Shown: piece after piece, positions 10,038-18,847 of the stretch | How positions within the stretch are numbered: the stretch's first letter is position 1 | Layout of the letters: every line of letters begins with the position of its first letter | Assembly (NCBI RefSeq): GCF_014207375.1 | Contig: NZ_JACHEE010000004.1 | Coordinates: 124,001 to 188,000 of the forward strand | Source: Arthrobacter sp. AZCC_0090 | GTDB lineage: Bacteria; Actinomycetota; Actinomycetes; Actinomycetales; Micrococcaceae | DNA length: 64,000 nucleotides | Reading direction: 5' to 3' | Made by a program: the position numbers and the translations under genes | Notes under the pieces: generated by a model | Told to the model about the DNA's origin: nothing | What the model saw: only the letters and a program-made list of their open reading frames with translations | The model's database searches: none

Positions 10038-10348
10038 TTTGTCGCTCCTTCCGAAGTGGTGGCTGCTGTGGTGTTCGCATCAGGGCGCGGCTCGCCCATT
10101 TTGTAGATGGCCTGGATGTCATAGCTGACGGTGTCGCGGAGCATGTTGAACCATTGGCGGCAACCGGTGCTGTGGACCCAGCGTTCGGCGAAGGCACCTT
10201 TCGTGTTGTCGCGGTAGAACAGGTACTCGGCCCATTGGCGGTCCGTCAGCGCGTCCGGGTTCTCCGGGTACGCCACGTGGGCCTGGCCGCCGTAGTGGAA
10301 TTCTGTTTCGTCTCGTGGCCCGCAATTGGGGCAGCTGATGAGCAGCAT
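10034..10348 (-). CDS. soxD: Sarcosine oxidase delta subunit
   Basis: Small subunit of 104 residues. It begins with [21 protein letters not shown], the CPxCG zinc-binding start of SoxD, and continues with [19 protein letters not shown] and [17 protein letters not shown]. Its fixed place between soxB and soxA matches the usual soxBDAG order. Confidence 0.95.
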   Translation of the reverse strand: MLLISCPNCGPRDETEFHYGGQAHVAYPENPDALTDRQWAEYLFYRDNTKGAFAERWVHSTGCRQWFNMLRDTVSYDIQAIYKMGEPRPDANTTAATTSEGATK

Positions 10349-10386
10349 GGTTGGTCTCCTAAAGGGCTGCGGCTAGTGGGCTGCGG

Positions 10387-11607
10387 CTAGTGGGCGACGG
10401 CGGCGGCGCCGTGTTCGTCGATCAGGGCACCGGTCTCGAAGCGTTCCAGCGAAAAAGGCTTGTTGAGCTCGTGCGGAGTGCCGGTGGCGATGGTGTGGGC
10501 GAAGGTCAAGCCGGCAGCGGGCGTGCCCTTGAAGCCGCCCGTTCCCCAACCACAGTTGACGAACATGTTCTCCACCGGGGTGGTGCCGATAATCGGCGAG
10601 GCATCCATGGTGGTGTCCACGATTCCGCCCCAGGTCCGGAGCACGTGGGCGCGGGCAAAGATCGGGAAGAGTTCGACGCCGGCGGCCATCTGGTGCTCGA
10701 TCACGTGGAAGGAGCCGCGCTGGCCGTAGCCGTTGTAGGAGTCGACCCCGGCGCCCATGACCAGTTCGCCCTTGTGTGCCTGGGAAACGTAGACATGCAC
10801 GTGGTTGGACATGACCACCGTGGGGTGGACGGGCTCGTGCAATTCGGACACCAACGCCTGGAGGGGGTGCGACTGGATCGGGAGGCGGAAACCGGCCATT
10901 TCGGCGAGGACCGAACTGTGGCCCGCGGCGGCGAGGCCAACTTTTTCGGTGTGGATGGTGCCTTGGTTGGTCTGGACGCCCACCACGCGGTTGCCGTCCT
11001 TGAGGAAGCCCGTCACTTCGCAGTTCTGGATGATGTCCACGCCGAGTTCATCGCACTTGCGGGCGAAAGCCCAAGCGACGTGATCGTGCTTAGCGATGCC
11101 GGCCCGGGGCTGGTACGTGGCACCCATGACCGGGTAGCGGATGTTGTCGCTGATGTTCAGGATGGGGCAGAGTTCCTTCACCTGCTGCGGGTCCAGCCAT
11201 TCGGCGTCGACGCCGTTGAGCTTGTTCGCGCCGACGCGGCGGACGCTTTCGCGGACGTCACCCAAGGTGTGGGCGAGGTTCATGACGCCACGCTGGCTGA
11301 AGAGGAAATCGTATTCGAGCTCCTCGGGCAGGATCTCCCAGAGCTTGAGGGCGTGCTCGTAGATCGCGGCGCTCTCGTCCCAAAGGTAGTTGGAACGGAT
11401 GATGGTGGTGTTGCGGGCCATGTTGCCACCGGCCAGCCAGCCCTTCTCAAGAACGGCGATGTTAGTCATTCCGTGGTTCTTCGCAAGGAAGTACGCGGTG
11501 GCCAGGCCGTGGCCGCCGCCGCCCACGATCACGGCGTCATAGGAGGACTTGGGCTCCGGGTTACGCCACAGGAAATCCGGGTGTTCGGGGAGGTGGTCTG
11601 CGCTCAC
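10387..11607 (-). CDS. soxB: Sarcosine oxidase beta subunit
   Basis: Catalytic FAD subunit (406 aa) of heterotetrameric sarcosine oxidase, which also shares a covalent FMN with the alpha subunit. The N-terminal dinucleotide-binding loop is [37 protein letters not shown] contains His174, in the position where SoxB proteins carry the flavin-linked histidine. [15 protein letters not shown] and [16 protein letters not shown] are conserved C-terminal blocks. The start is a GTG overlapping the glyA stop as GTGA. The 38 bp before soxD carry a small duplication of GGGCTGCGGCTAGT that includes the soxB stop. Confidence 0.95.
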   Translation of the reverse strand: MSADHLPEHPDFLWRNPEPKSSYDAVIVGGGGHGLATAYFLAKNHGMTNIAVLEKGWLAGGNMARNTTIIRSNYLWDESAAIYEHALKLWEILPEELEYDFLFSQRGVMNLAHTLGDVRESVRRVGANKLNGVDAEWLDPQQVKELCPILNISDNIRYPVMGATYQPRAGIAKHDHVAWAFARKCDELGVDIIQNCEVTGFLKDGNRVVGVQTNQGTIHTEKVGLAAAGHSSVLAEMAGFRLPIQSHPLQALVSELHEPVHPTVVMSNHVHVYVSQAHKGELVMGAGVDSYNGYGQRGSFHVIEHQMAAGVELFPIFARAHVLRTWGGIVDTTMDASPIIGTTPVENMFVNCGWGTGGFKGTPAAGLTFAHTIATGTPHELNKPFSLERFETGALIDEHGAAAVAH

Positions 11608-12956
11608 TGGGCTGCTCCAATCATTTCTGCTTCAAGTTCAGTGGCTGCGGCGTCGTTGCCGGTCTGGGAAAGATGCGGGTAAAGGGGGAACTTCTCCGCC
11701 AGCGCGGTAACCCTCGCACGGAGTTCGACGGCGGTGTGGTCACCCAGGGTGCCGCTGGTTGCCGCGGCGATGAGCGCCGTCGCAATGATGTCTGCCACCT
11801 CGGCGAATTCCTCGGCCCCGAAGCCGCGGGCGGCGAGTGCCGGGGTTCCGATCCGGAGTCCGGATGAGACCATTGGCGGGCGGGGGTCGAACGGGACAGC
11901 GTTGCGGTTGACAGTGATGCCGATACGGTGAAGCGTGTCCTCGGCCTGCTGGCCGTCGAGTTCCGAGTGGCGCAAGTCCACGAGGATCAGGTGCACGTCG
12001 GTGCCGCCGTTGACCACGGAAATTCCTGCCGCGGCGACGTCTTCTTTCAGTAGCCGCTCCGCGAGGAGCTTGGCGCCTTCCAGCACACGTACTTGACGTT
12101 CCCGGAATTCGGGCTCTGCCGCCATCTTGAACGCGACAGCCTTGGCCGCGATCACGTGTTCCAGAGGCCCACCCTGCTGGCCCGGGAAGACTGCGCTGTT
12201 GATCTTGCGAGCGTACTGCTCCTTGGAGAGGATCACCCCACCGCGGGGGCCGCCGAGGGTCTTGTGGGTCGTGGTAGTCACGACGTCCGCGTACGGCACC
12301 GGGTTGGGGTGCAGGCCCGCGGCGACGAGGCCGGCGAAGTGCGCCATATCCACCATGAGGTAGGCGCCCACGAGGTCGGCGATGCGGCGGAATTCGGCGA
12401 AATCCAAGTGGCGCGAGTACGCGGACCAGCCGGCAACGATCAGCTTCGGGCGGTGTTCCAGGGCCAGGGCTTCAACTTCCGCCATGTCCACCCGGAGGTC
12501 GGATTCGCTGACGTGGTACGGGATGACCTTGTACAGCTTTCCGGAGAAGTTGATGCGCATGCCGTGGGTCAGGTGGCCGCCGTGTGCGAGGTCGAGGCCC
12601 ATGATGGTGTCCCCCGGCTCGAGGAGCGCGAACATGGCCGCGGCGTTGGCCTGGGCGCCGGAGTGCGGCTGGACGTTTGCGGCTTCTGCACCGAAGAGGG
12701 TCTTCACGCGGTCGATGGCCAACTGTTCGATGACGTCCACGTGCTCGCAGCCGCCGTAGTAGCGCTTGCCCGGGTAGCCTTCGGCGTACTTGTTGGTCAG
12801 AACCGAGCCCTGTGCCTGCATGACGGCTGCAGGGGCGAAGTTTTCGGAGGCGATCATTTCCAGCGTGGACTGCTGCCGGATGAGTTCCTGGGCGATCGCC
12901 TGCTCAACCTCCGGGTCCGCCTCAGCGAGCGGGCGGATCAGCGGTTCAACCATCAT
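11604..12956 (-). CDS. glyA: Serine hydroxymethyltransferase
   Basis: PLP enzyme that joins glycine and 5,10-methylene-tetrahydrofolate into serine, here the step that uses both products of sarcosine oxidase. It has 450 residues. [38 protein letters not shown] and the PLP-lysine segment [15 protein letters not shown] are present. Two adjacent ATGs exist (12956 and 12953). AGGAG lies 3 bp from the first and 6 bp from the second, so the second may be the real start. It is the first gene of the seven-gene operon glyA-soxBDAG-sdaA-purU and is probably a catabolic copy rather than the housekeeping one, though that cannot be seen here. Confidence 0.95.
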   Translation of the reverse strand: MMVEPLIRPLAEADPEVEQAIAQELIRQQSTLEMIASENFAPAAVMQAQGSVLTNKYAEGYPGKRYYGGCEHVDVIEQLAIDRVKTLFGAEAANVQPHSGAQANAAAMFALLEPGDTIMGLDLAHGGHLTHGMRINFSGKLYKVIPYHVSESDLRVDMAEVEALALEHRPKLIVAGWSAYSRHLDFAEFRRIADLVGAYLMVDMAHFAGLVAAGLHPNPVPYADVVTTTTHKTLGGPRGGVILSKEQYARKINSAVFPGQQGGPLEHVIAAKAVAFKMAAEPEFRERQVRVLEGAKLLAERLLKEDVAAAGISVVNGGTDVHLILVDLRHSELDGQQAEDTLHRIGITVNRNAVPFDPRPPMVSSGLRIGTPALAARGFGAEEFAEVADIIATALIAAATSGTLGDHTAVELRARVTALAEKFPLYPHLSQTGNDAAATELEAEMIGAAQ

Positions 12957-13107
12957 GTTCTCCTTTTGAGATACTTATATTTACTGACTAATCAGCAACT
13001 GATATATTAGAACTATTGCCATAGTATGTTGAAGATCACAGAACCGTCAACAGCCCGGCAGCAACTGATCCGCCAGACTTGAAAGTGCGGCAAACGGGAG
13101 AGAGCAC
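12957..13107. promoter_or_regulatory. Divergent control region glyA-sox operon / GntR gene
   Basis: 151 bp between divergent genes, much richer in A+T than its surroundings from 12965 to 13035. It contains CTGACTAATCAG (12983-12994) and CTGATATATTAG (12998-13009), two adjacent near-palindromes with CTGA/TCAG-like ends. These are candidates for binding of the GntR protein encoded next door. No strong -35/-10 pair stands out on either strand. Confidence 0.45.
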
Positions 13108-13779
13108 ATGAGCACAGCATTGGAAGCACTGGACACGGGCACACAGGGAGCGTCCTTGGCGGAAAACGCCTACCTGCTCCTCCGCGACCGGCTCATCATG
13201 CTGGACATCAAACCCGGCGATCCCATCAACGACGGGCAGATTGCCGCCGAGCTCGGCATCGGACGGACACCCGTGCGCGAAGCCATCAAGCGCCTCGAAA
13301 GCGACCACTTGGTGGTGTCATACCCCCGCCGCGGAACCTTTGCCACCGGCGTCGACATCACCCAACTAGCGGACGTCTCCGAAATCCGGGAGCTGCTTGA
13401 GCCCCTGGCCTCACGTCGGGCAGCCCGCATGGCCAGCCCCAAGCTGCGGGAAGAACTGCGCGAGGTCGCCGCCGCCATCAGCGGCCTGGAAGCACACGAC
13501 GCCGGCCAGCAGGAACTCATGCGCTACGACATCCAGGTGCACCGGCTCATCTACAAGGCCGCGGCCAATCCGCACCTTGAGGACGTGCTGATCCGCTACG
13601 ACAACCTCGCAACACGCATCTGGTGCCACATGCTGGACAAGATGCCCTCCGTGACGGGCCACGTCGCAGAGCACGCGGAATTGCTCACCGCGATCGCCGA
13701 CGGCGACGAAGACCGCGCGGCCGCGCTCGCCCTGCACCACGTGGTGAGTTTCGAAGAGACGATCCGCAAGGTGCTTTAG
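13108..13779 (+). CDS. GntR-family regulator, FCD type
   Basis: DNA-binding regulator of 223 residues. The N-terminal winged helix has GQIAAELGIGRTPVREAIKR then LESDHLVVSYPRRGTFATGV. The C-terminal all-helical FCD domain (ISEIRELLEPLASRRAARM and on) carries the Asp/His residues that usually bind metal or an organic acid. It is divergent from the sarcosine oxidase operon across an A+T-rich control region, so it most likely represses that operon in response to sarcosine, serine or a related acid. The ligand is not visible. Its stop codon lies inside the first unit of an 18-bp tandem repeat. Confidence 0.85.
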   Translation: MSTALEALDTGTQGASLAENAYLLLRDRLIMLDIKPGDPINDGQIAAELGIGRTPVREAIKRLESDHLVVSYPRRGTFATGVDITQLADVSEIRELLEPLASRRAARMASPKLREELREVAAAISGLEAHDAGQQELMRYDIQVHRLIYKAAANPHLEDVLIRYDNLATRIWCHMLDKMPSVTGHVAEHAELLTAIADGDEDRAAALALHHVVSFEETIRKVL

Positions 13780-13822
13780 GTTCGGCGGGTGCTTTAGGTT
13801 CGGCGGGTGCTTTAGGTTCGGG
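13773..13822. repeat. Three-copy 18-bp tandem repeat over the GntR stop codon
   Basis: The unit GTGCTTTAGGTTCGGCGG occurs twice in full, and a third copy diverges after GTTCGG. The TAG stop of the GntR gene is part of each unit, so expansion or loss of a unit would leave the protein unchanged. Confidence 0.8.
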
Positions 13823-13834
13823 GCATACCCCTGT

Positions 13835-14056
13835 CTAGCCGTTTCTCTTCCAGTGCTTGGGCCACTTCACGTTCAACAGCAGCAACCCCAGCAAGAGCGA
13901 GTCGACTGTCATTACTCCCGCCATGAAGTATGCCCAACCGGCCATCATGGCTCCTTCACCACCAGTCGGCCCGAGGTGCGGGGTTGCATCAGAATACGCA
14001 TACCAATCTCCTGACTTGGATCCCCCAGTCAATCGATAGTCCACCAAGTGTGGCAC
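13835..14056 (-). CDS. Small membrane protein of unknown function
   Basis: A frame of up to 73 residues starting with GTG at 14056. One clear hydrophobic segment (AGWAYFMAGVMTVDSLLLGLLLLNV) is followed by the basic end KWPKHWKRNG, so the C-terminus should be cytosolic. No good ribosome site is seen and the start is unsure. The only evidence that it is real is the coherent membrane-protein pattern in a gap between genes. I do not recognise it. Confidence 0.4.
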   Translation of the reverse strand: MPHLVDYRLTGGSKSGDWYAYSDATPHLGPTGGEGAMMAGWAYFMAGVMTVDSLLLGLLLLNVKWPKHWKRNG

Positions 14057-14174
14057 GACGGCGCCTAAGAAGGAACGGTTTTAAGCGATCGACGGCGGGC
14101 CGCACTGAAAGGTGTGGGCCGCCGTCGTGCGGGTCTAAGGGTTGAATATGTGCGGTCGATGGGGCCGGCCAGCC

Positions 14175-15097
14175 TCACGCGTCAGGGGCCAGGCCAGGAA
14201 GTCGGGATTGTTGCCGCCGGAATTCAGTGGGCGCAACGCCGACATGCTGGGTGAACAACCGCGTGAAATACGCGGGATCTTCATAACCAACGCGGCTGGC
14301 CACCTTCCCAACGGGCAACGAACCCTTCGGCCAGCAGTGACTGCGCCTGAGAGATCCGTGTCCCAAGGATGTAGTTCAAGGGGCTCAGGCCGGTCGATGC
14401 ACGGACGATGCACCTCAACTCGGTGAGCGAGACCCCGGCCGCCCTGGCACGGTCGGCCATGGCCATGGGCCGGAAAGCTGTGCTTTTCAAAGTGGCCAGT
14501 ACCTGACGGTCCCGGCCCATGGTTGCAGCATCCGCAACTCCCGAGGCCAGAAAGGCGAGGAGCAGACGCTGGGTGGCAACCGACGCTTCGACGCTCCCAC
14601 GCAGCCCCACCGTGGACAGGGCGGCGTGAAGTTCAGCAAACACGGCCGCAACCCGCTCCGGCATTGCCCGCAGCCCAGTGACTGGCCGACCCGGGTCAAG
14701 AATTCCCAGATCTCGGTAAAGCTGGACACCTGCACCAGTGAACAAAACCCAGTGTTCGGTCCACCCATCCTTGTCGGGACCATAGGTGTGGGGAACGCCT
14801 GGAGGCACTGAGATCAAGGCCGGAGCACGTACCGCCTTTTTGGGCTCTCGCGGCCCCCCCGACGTACCAGCCCGTCCCCGATGAAATGTAGACCACCGCG
14901 TGGCAGGGGAGCTTCCTGTCCCTCGGGGATGGGGCCGTGGCAACCTGCTCTCCCGCCCCGAGACAGCCGACAGCCGCGTGGCCCAACGTTAATGGCGACG
15001 TCGAATAGAGCGCCCAATGTTGCGAATAATCCAAGGCGTGGTCCTGACCCGCGAAAATCCAACGATTTCTGACAATAGTCCATGGAGTATTGTCCAA
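14175..15097 (-). pseudogene. AraC-family regulator, frameshifted
   Basis: Pieces of one AraC/XylS regulator lie in different frames. The N-terminal ligand-binding part (RNRWIFAGQDHALDYSQHWA then HAVVYISSGTGWYVGGAARA) is in one frame. At the G7/A5 runs near 14845-14860 the frame changes to AVRAPALISVPPGVPHTYGP and continues to the first helix-turn-helix (ISQAQSLLAEG). Near 14325 it changes again to SLPVGKVASRVGYEDPAYFT and RLFTQHVGVAPTEFRRQQSR, the second helix-turn-helix. At least two frameshifts leave no full-length product. It lies head to head with the dioxygenase gene at 15082 and was probably its regulator. Confidence 0.75.
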
Positions 15098-15969
15098 GCC
15101 TGAACGAGGCCATCAGCATGGTCACATCAAACGGATACGAATTGGACGATTCACCGGTACGCCTCGGCTACCTTAATCCGGTCCCCACAGCGGAACGCGA
15201 CGATAGGGGTTCCCTGTGGTCCAGGCTTCGCCGGGACGGCTACCTCTATCTCACCAACCATCTTGACCCGAGCATGGTCGAATCGTTCCGGGAGTACTAC
15301 TTTTCACAGATGGTCGGCACGGGGCTGCTCGAACCCGGAACCGATCCGGCCACCGGGGTCGGCGCGAGCGGCGCCGTCAACCTCGGGAAGGTGCGGGAAA
15401 TCCTCTTCGGCGAGATCGTCCCCGGTGCCGTTTACGCGGCGTTGACCAGCCATCCGGCCATCCGCGGATGGTTCGAATGGTTCCTGGAAGGTGAAGTCCA
15501 CCTTCACAAGCGCAAGATTATCCGCCACATCCGTCCGGGAGAGGCCGGCATCGGTACGGCAACCCAGGCACACTACGACTTGATCTATCTACGCGAAGGC
15601 AGCGAACGTGTTCTTTCCATGTGGATCCCGCTTGGTGACTGCCCCGTCGAGATGGGCGGGCTGACCTATCTGGAAGGAAGCCACCACTGGGCGATGGCCG
15701 ACGAACGTGAGCGTGGACTGCAGCGTCCAGCTGCCTCAATGACCGCGGACCTGCCAGCGCTGGCCAACGAGCACGACGGCCGCTGGCTACTCGCCAACTA
15801 CCGCGCTGGCGACGTTATGGTCCATTCCTCGTACATGGTGCACGCAGGGAGCGACAACGTCGACTCAGCCAACCGGATCCGCCTCTCCACCGACATTCGC
15901 TACCAGCGGGCTTCGGAACCGATCGATTGGCGTTGGCAGGAGCACTGGAACTACGACGATGGCCTCTAG
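15082..15969 (+). CDS. Phytanoyl-CoA dioxygenase (PhyH) family protein
   Basis: Probable Fe(II)/2-oxoglutarate oxygenase of up to 295 residues. ATG 15082 overlaps the start of the broken AraC gene; ATG 15118 (VTSNGYELDD) is an alternative start. QAHYDLIYLREG supplies the His-x-Asp iron pair, and MVHAGSDNVDSANRIRLSTD supplies the distal His and the 2-oxoglutarate-binding Arg. The substrate is unknown. The gene lies between a dead regulator and the betaine island, so a role on an N-methylated or osmolyte compound is possible but unsupported. It converges with the VOC protein gene 26 bp further on. Confidence 0.75.
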   Translation: MEYCPSLNEAISMVTSNGYELDDSPVRLGYLNPVPTAERDDRGSLWSRLRRDGYLYLTNHLDPSMVESFREYYFSQMVGTGLLEPGTDPATGVGASGAVNLGKVREILFGEIVPGAVYAALTSHPAIRGWFEWFLEGEVHLHKRKIIRHIRPGEAGIGTATQAHYDLIYLREGSERVLSMWIPLGDCPVEMGGLTYLEGSHHWAMADERERGLQRPAASMTADLPALANEHDGRWLLANYRAGDVMVHSSYMVHAGSDNVDSANRIRLSTDIRYQRASEPIDWRWQEHWNYDDGL

Positions 15970-15995
15970 GCTCCACAGTCACCCAGGGCGCTGCC

Positions 15996-16733
15996 TCAGC
16001 CCGGGGTGAGGACGCAGAACTCGTTGCCCTCAGGGTCGGCGAGGCACACCCACGGCACATCGCCCTGGCCGACGTCGGCGTCCGTGGCGCCCAGGGTCCG
16101 CAGCCGGGCCACCTCCGATGCTTGATCGTCGCCGGGGTACGGCCTCAGGTCCAGATGGACACGGCCATACACGGAGTTCACGGTGGGTGTGCGAACGAAC
16201 TCCAGATACGGCCCGACACCCTTGGCCGAACGGAGCCTCGCAAGATCGTCGGTCACCTCGTGCAGGGTCCAGTCCATCGCCTCGCCCCAGAACCGGGCCA
16301 TGGCCCGCGGATCCGCACAATTGACTACCACCGCGGCGATCGGCCCGGTGTCCCCGTAGATCGATCGAGGTTCCAGCACGCAGAACAGGTTGCCCTCCGG
16401 ATCGGCCAGAACCCTCCAAGGCACATCCCCCTGGCCGACGTCGGCGGGTGTTGCACCGAGCTCCACAAGGCGCGCAACCAGCTCCGCCTGATGGGCCTCA
16501 GAGGTGGTGGCGAGATCGAGGTGCGCGCGGTACCTCACCGTCTTGGGGTCCGGGACGGTGACGACATCGACGCAGACGGCAACGGGATCCGGCAAGACGA
16601 CGCCCACGGGTTCAACATTTGTCACACCGGGTCCTTCGCTGGAAACACCCCAGCCGAGGGCGTCCGCCCAAAACCGGCCGAGCGCCGAGTCATCCCGAGC
16701 CTTGAAATTCACCTGAACAAGTCTCAACGCCAT
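15996..16733 (-). CDS. Two-domain VOC (glyoxalase-like) protein
   Basis: 245 residues built from two tandem vicinal-oxygen-chelate domains. The internal duplication is easy to see: GATPADVGQGDVPW then VLADPEGNLFCVL in the first half, and GATDADVGQGDVPW then CLADPEGNEFCVL in the second. I chose the ATG at 16731-16733 (MALRLVQVNFKARDD) because the first domain begins there; the open frame upstream has no homology. These Glyoxalase_6-type proteins are usually annotated as of unknown function. No substrate can be inferred. Confidence 0.8.
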   Translation of the reverse strand: MALRLVQVNFKARDDSALGRFWADALGWGVSSEGPGVTNVEPVGVVLPDPVAVCVDVVTVPDPKTVRYRAHLDLATTSEAHQAELVARLVELGATPADVGQGDVPWRVLADPEGNLFCVLEPRSIYGDTGPIAAVVVNCADPRAMARFWGEAMDWTLHEVTDDLARLRSAKGVGPYLEFVRTPTVNSVYGRVHLDLRPYPGDDQASEVARLRTLGATDADVGQGDVPWVCLADPEGNEFCVLTPG

Positions 16734-16835
16734 ACCGCCCGATCCTATAGCCACGAAAATCCCGATATGGGAGGCACGCCAGCGACACGAGACACGCAGC
16801 CCAGAGTGGCCGCCCACTTGACCGCGTTTGAGACG

Positions 16836-17669
16836 ATGAACCACATGGACGCTGACTCACTGCTTGCCAACGACCCCGACACCGATTCCGCCGGCGCGCA
16901 CCATGCCGGTGTGCAGTCCGTGGACCGGGCCATCACCGTGCTCGAAATCCTGGCCCGAAACGGTGACGCCGGCGTGAGTGAGATCGCGGAGGAAATGGGC
17001 GTCCACAAATCAACGGCGTCGCGACTGCTGAGCGCCCTGGATGCCCGCGGCATGGTGCAGCAGAACCACGAGCGCGGAAAATACCAACTCGGTTTCAACA
17101 TACTGCGCTTGGCTAGTGCCATCCCGGCCCGCCTCAGCCTGGTCAGGGAGGCCCGGGAAGATCTCGAAGCCCTCGCCGAAAAGTTCGCTGAGACCGCGAA
17201 CTTGGCCGTGCTGCGGTCAAACTTCGCGGTCAACGTGGACCAGGCCATTGGCCCCAACACGCTCGGCACGCAGGACTGGATCGGCGGCCTCACCCCGCTT
17301 CACGCCACATCCAGCGGCAAGGTCATGCTTGCCGCCCTGCCACCCGCGACGCGCGACCGTGTCCTCAGGGAGGCCGGCCAGGCCCAATACACGGCACAGA
17401 CCATCACGGACCGCGACGAGTTGGAGCAGCAAATGCCAGTCATTGCGGAAGCCGGGTACGCCGTCACCTACGAAGAACTCGAACGCGGTCTCAACGCCGT
17501 CGCCGTTCCCATCCGCAACCACAGCGGCACCGTGATCGGGGCGATCAGCCTTTCCGGCCCCGCGTTCCGTTTCGAACCCGAAAAAATACCCGGCCTCCTT
17601 GATGCGCTCAAGCAGGCCGGGCATTCAATCAGCGTGAAGATGGGTTACACCGCAGCCAGCGGCGGCTAG
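16836..17669 (+). CDS. IclR-family transcriptional regulator
   Basis: About 277 residues. The N-terminal winged helix reads QSVDRAITVLEILARNGDAG then VSEIAEEMGVHKSTASRLLS. The C-terminal effector domain includes GGLTPLHATSSGKVMLAALP and GLNAVAVPIRNHSGTVIGAI. ATG 16836 and ATG 16845 are both possible. The gene converges with the betaine oxygenase gene, and the two stop codons overlap (TAG on each strand at 17666-17669). By position it is the best candidate to regulate the glycine betaine genes. TTGC-N7-GCAA palindromes in their divergent promoter region fit an IclR-type operator. Confidence 0.85.
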   Translation: MNHMDADSLLANDPDTDSAGAHHAGVQSVDRAITVLEILARNGDAGVSEIAEEMGVHKSTASRLLSALDARGMVQQNHERGKYQLGFNILRLASAIPARLSLVREAREDLEALAEKFAETANLAVLRSNFAVNVDQAIGPNTLGTQDWIGGLTPLHATSSGKVMLAALPPATRDRVLREAGQAQYTAQTITDRDELEQQMPVIAEAGYAVTYEELERGLNAVAVPIRNHSGTVIGAISLSGPAFRFEPEKIPGLLDALKQAGHSISVKMGYTAASGG

Positions 17670-18802
17670 CCCTCCACCGGGACGTCCGCGATCTTGCTGG
17701 TGACCCAGCTGTGGAACGCCTCAATGTGGTGCTCGCTGGGCACCAGGACGCCGCCCTTGGCATAGATCTTGGAGCCCATGGCCGGCTGGCAGCGTTCGCA
17801 GGCGTCGAAGTCCTGCTCGTTGACCCGGTGGAACAGCTCAACCGATGCCGAGACGTCCTTACCTGATTCCACCACGCTGGGCAGGTACAGCCAGTCGCAC
17901 TCGACGATCGTGTGGTCCGCCGCCAGCGGAAACATGCGGTGGATGATGACGTGGTCCGGGACCAGGTTGACGAAGACGTTCGGCTTGATGGTCACTGCGT
18001 AGTAGCGGCGATCCTGGTCATCGCCGACTCCGGGAATGCGGTCCAGGCCCTCGGAGCCGTCAATCGTGAAGCCCTTGATGTCCTCGCCGAACTCGGCGCC
18101 GTGGCCCACAAAGTACTGGGCCGCCAGCCCGTCGGCGAACTCCGGCAGCACTTCGGTCAGCTCGGGGTGGATCGTGGCGCAGTGGTAGCACTCCATGAAG
18201 TTCTCAATGATGAGCTTCCAGTTGGCCTTGACGTCATACTTGATGCGGCGGCCCAGGCTCAGGTTGGCGATGTCGTAGTCGTCAACGGCCCGCAGGTCCC
18301 CGAGGCGCTCCTCGATGGCACCCATCACGTCTTCTTCGAACGACGGCGGCTCATCCGCGAGGCAAACCCAGACGTAGCCCATGTATTCACGGGCGTGGAC
18401 CTTGACGAGTCCGTATTCGTTGCGGTCGATGTCCGGCATCTTGGTCAGGTTGGGGGCGGCGATGAGCTTCCCCTCGAGGTCGTAGGTCCAGGCGTGGTAG
18501 GGGCACTGGAACGAACGGTTGGCTTCGCCGGATTCCTCCATGCACAGCTTCACGCCGCGGTGCCGGCAGATGTTGTAGAACGCGCGGATCTCTCCCTTGC
18601 GGGTGCGGTTGATGAGCACGCTCTCGCGGCCGATCTGCACGGTTTTGAACGAGCCGGCTTTTTCCAGGTCCGCGGTCCGCACTGCGCAGAACCACATTTG
18701 TTCAAAGATGTGTTCCTGCTCGGCACGGAAGATGTCTTCGCTGACATACGTGTGGCCGGGGAGAGTGGGGATCAGGCTGGGGGAAACAACTTCAGTGGTC
18801 AT
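17666..18802 (-). CDS. gbcA: Glycine betaine Rieske-type demethylase, oxygenase subunit (GbcA-like)
   Basis: Ring-hydroxylating-oxygenase family protein of 378 residues. By homology and context it demethylates glycine betaine to dimethylglycine with release of formaldehyde. The Rieske cluster ligands are Cys79-x-His81 (CRHRG) and Cys100-x2-His103 (CPYHAW). The mononuclear iron site is in NWKLIIENFMECYHCATIHP (His207, His212), with an Asp in the NEQDFDACE segment. AGGAG lies 6 bp before the ATG. It needs an electron donor; the FAD reductase gene follows upstream on the same strand and a Rieske ferredoxin gene lies across the divergent promoter. A related N-methyl substrate such as stachydrine cannot be excluded, but DMG oxidase and the betaine genes beside it favour betaine. 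Confidence 0.85.
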   Translation of the reverse strand: MTTEVVSPSLIPTLPGHTYVSEDIFRAEQEHIFEQMWFCAVRTADLEKAGSFKTVQIGRESVLINRTRKGEIRAFYNICRHRGVKLCMEESGEANRSFQCPYHAWTYDLEGKLIAAPNLTKMPDIDRNEYGLVKVHAREYMGYVWVCLADEPPSFEEDVMGAIEERLGDLRAVDDYDIANLSLGRRIKYDVKANWKLIIENFMECYHCATIHPELTEVLPEFADGLAAQYFVGHGAEFGEDIKGFTIDGSEGLDRIPGVGDDQDRRYYAVTIKPNVFVNLVPDHVIIHRMFPLAADHTIVECDWLYLPSVVESGKDVSASVELFHRVNEQDFDACERCQPAMGSKIYAKGGVLVPSEHHIEAFHSWVTSKIADVPVEG

Positions 18803-18847
18803 GCTGACTCCTATTCAGTGATGAACGTGGTTGAGGCTTGGAAATGC

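Noticed and set aside
5820-10106. A 1428-codon open frame on the plus strand opposite sdaA, soxG and soxA
   Set aside because: It is antisense to well-conserved genes and has no recognisable domain; long antisense frames are common in GC-rich coding DNA.
15927-16835. N-terminal extension of the IclR frame by about 300 codons
   Set aside because: The extension is antisense to the VOC gene and has no homology; the IclR domain begins after 16836.
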